A stretch of DNA of 64,000 nucleotides from Granulicella mallensis (lineage in GTDB: Bacteria > Acidobacteriota > Terriglobia > Terriglobales > Acidobacteriaceae), in assembly GCF_014203225.1 (NCBI RefSeq), contig NZ_JACHIO010000012.1, forward strand, positions 152,880-216,879, written 5' to 3'. Of the stretch, positions 62,650 through 64,000 are shown piece after piece; the first letter of the stretch is position 1; every line of letters starts with the position of its first letter. A program made the translations under genes and the position numbers. The notes beneath the pieces are model-generated. The model was given only the letters and a program-made list of their open reading frames with translations. It did no database searches and was not told the origin of the DNA.

Positions 62650-63735
62650 TCAAGCAGCTTGTTCGTAGAACGGCATATACGTAGCTTGGGTGCTCCAGAG
62701 ATGATGAAGCAACACCGCAAGCTTGCGGGCCACGGCAACGACGGCCTTACTTCTGGCCTGCTTGCCACCTCGGGCGGCTAGGCGCAGGCCCCACTGTCGT
62801 AAGGCCGAGTCTCGTCCGTGCGGTCGAAGGATGTGATTGGAGCACTCGATTAGCAGACTTCGGAGATAGGCGTTACCGGCGTGGGTGATGCCGAGCTGCG
62901 GATCATGATCTCCAGACTGACTTCGACGCGGTCGCAGGCCCAGATAGCACCCAACGTCGCGACTTCGTCCGAACCGCTCTTTGCTTCCGAGCGTCAACAC
63001 GAAGGTTAGGGCGGTGAGATGACCGACGCCGTGAACCTTCAGCAGCGCCTGCGTCTCCGGATACTCGGTCTGGCCGAGGTGTTGGATCTGCCGGTCGTAC
63101 AGCTTGATCTTTACTGTCATCTCCGCGATCTGCTGAAGTACCGGACCGAGCGCCTGTGCCAGTCCAGGCGGCATAACGGCCAGGCTGCGCTGGGCGAAGC
63201 ACGTTGTGGCGGAAGCAGGCATACGGTAGCCACACGACTTCGTCAGACCACGAACGGCGTTCACCGCTGCCGTGCGCAGCCGCACCAGCAAAGCCCGCGC
63301 ACGGATCAGTGTGAGAGCCTCCTGCTGTGCGACAGTTCGGTGGGCGATCGGCCGGAGTATGTTCGGATCAAGCCGGGCATAACGCGCCAGCTTCTCAGCA
63401 TCGACCTGATCGCTCTTCCGGTCACTGTGCGAGATCGCCCGCAACTCGCGAACGTTCGCCACGATGACTTCGTGACCTAGTTCCTGCAACTGTGCGCTGA
63501 TCCAGATCGAGTGTGTTCCAGCCTCCATCGCAACCCGCGCTGGAGCCACGTCGGTGAACCACTTCTCGATCGCCTTCGGGGTAGTTCTGAAGCGGCCACG
63601 GTCGACCACTTCTCCGTCCTGGTTCAGGGTGCAGTAATGGCTCCAGACGTCGCCAAGGTCGATGCCGATCGTGATCTCAACCTTGGCCTGTCTGCGTGGG
63701 ACTTCAGCGATGAGGTGCTGCGCTGGCTTCTTCAT
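62650..63735 (-). CDS. IS110-family transposase
   Basis: 361 residues. N-terminal RuvC-like DEDD domain (GIDLGD with Asp26, VAMEAGTHS, SDQVDAEKLARY) and a C-terminal transposase_20 domain (LKVHGVGHLTALTFV, GCYLGLRPRRSQSG), with the conserved Ser-containing region before it. The frame is intact, with ATG at 63735, so the copy may be active. IS110 elements transpose using a structured bridge RNA from their non-coding end, and lack long terminal repeats. Short identical segments CCATTTATCGGT on both sides mark plausible element ends. Confidence 0.92.
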   Translation of the reverse strand: MKKPAQHLIAEVPRRQAKVEITIGIDLGDVWSHYCTLNQDGEVVDRGRFRTTPKAIEKWFTDVAPARVAMEAGTHSIWISAQLQELGHEVIVANVRELRAISHSDRKSDQVDAEKLARYARLDPNILRPIAHRTVAQQEALTLIRARALLVRLRTAAVNAVRGLTKSCGYRMPASATTCFAQRSLAVMPPGLAQALGPVLQQIAEMTVKIKLYDRQIQHLGQTEYPETQALLKVHGVGHLTALTFVLTLGSKERFGRSRDVGCYLGLRPRRSQSGDHDPQLGITHAGNAYLRSLLIECSNHILRPHGRDSALRQWGLRLAARGGKQARSKAVVAVARKLAVLLHHLWSTQATYMPFYEQAA

Positions 63736-63860
63736 GGGAACAGTCTGCTCCTCCTTCGGAGGACCTGCTCATCCCATTTATCGGTACCGATTAGCCGTGT
63801 GCAGGAAGGAATCCGGCGGAAGTGATAGTGCGGCGGCTGGCATGCCATGCTGCACCGTCG
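63736..63860 (-). ncRNA. Possible bridge-RNA region of the IS110 element
   Basis: In IS110-group elements the non-coding end upstream of the transposase gene encodes the bridge RNA. The region here contains a compact hairpin (GTCCTCC...GGAGGAG) just upstream of the transposase ATG. Only the location and structure suggest this; the guide loops were not resolved. Confidence 0.3.
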
Positions 63861-64000
63861 GACACCGCCGTATTCTACGAGGAACTTCGGGTGACGCTAG
63901 CTACAGCCCGCACCGTTCCGTCCCTCGCACAAAACAGGTAAGCGTCTCTTTGAACCTCAGCATGGAAGGCGGCAGCTTGGTCGCCGGCAGCGCGTGAGGA
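63861..64000. other. Window edge, no supported gene
   Basis: Short open frames on both strands without recognisable features; the sequence is cut by the window end. Confidence 0.3.

Overview
The window looks like chromosomal DNA of a heterotrophic soil bacterium of the Acidobacteriota, class Terriglobia (Acidobacteriaceae-like). This is inferred from a 1.3-kb-protein Oar-type TonB-dependent receptor with an N-terminal carboxypeptidase-regulatory domain, many twin-arginine-exported glycan enzymes, compact rhamnose/lactate operons, and several families of small intergenic inverted repeats. No rRNA or tRNA gene was seen, so the assignment is an inference.

Layout. 1-7.1 kb: the tail of a GH71 alpha-glucanase that appears frameshifted, two tandem 33/34-residue membrane peptides, a secreted peptidase-like hydrolase, a frameshifted zinc-free alcohol dehydrogenase, and a secreted propeller-like protein. 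7.1-10.4 kb: repeats, a patatin, a DUF1624 membrane acyltransferase and a 115-bp MITE-like element. 10.4-23.7 kb: a stress/detoxification island. 23.9-29.5 kb: a six-gene operon joining a PLP decarboxylase, a PaaK-like adenylating enzyme and four AidA/PixA inclusion-body paralogues. 30-33.5 kb: DNA alkylation and base repair genes (ogt, mug, an alkyltransferase-like protein) with a GNAT, a PEP-mutase/isocitrate-lyase-like enzyme and DoxX. 33.7-45.5 kb: exported carbohydrate enzymes (Gfo/Idh, GH2, alginate-lyase family), a KdpDE-like pair and the TonB receptor. 46.4-59.9 kb: an APC transporter and a complete L-rhamnose to pyruvate route: RhaT uptake, RhaM mutarotase, RhaI isomerase, RhaB kinase, a bifunctional aldolase/lactaldehyde dehydrogenase and LutABC lactate oxidation, with an unusual IclR-HTH plus sugar-binding-domain regulator. 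60-64 kb: hypothetical proteins, a truncated VOC gene beside a large repeat, and an IS110 transposase.

The most striking result is a local sigma-54 regulon. A regulator with two GAF domains, an AAA+ domain and a Fis-type HTH (20188-22344) sits among five promoters with a -24/-12 element of exact GG-N10-GC spacing. They lie upstream of the DUF417 (RclC-like) gene, a hydrolase-hydrolase-SDR operon, a class II aldolase, egtB and an aquaporin. Each promoter is preceded, 88-101 bp upstream, by two copies of an 18-bp motif of the form TGACGRR-N5-GWC. In all five cases the two copies are exactly 28 bp apart and lie on the strand opposite to the promoter. EgtB, the RclA/RclC-like pair and an aquaporin suggest oxidant or electrophile defence, but the inducing signal is unknown.
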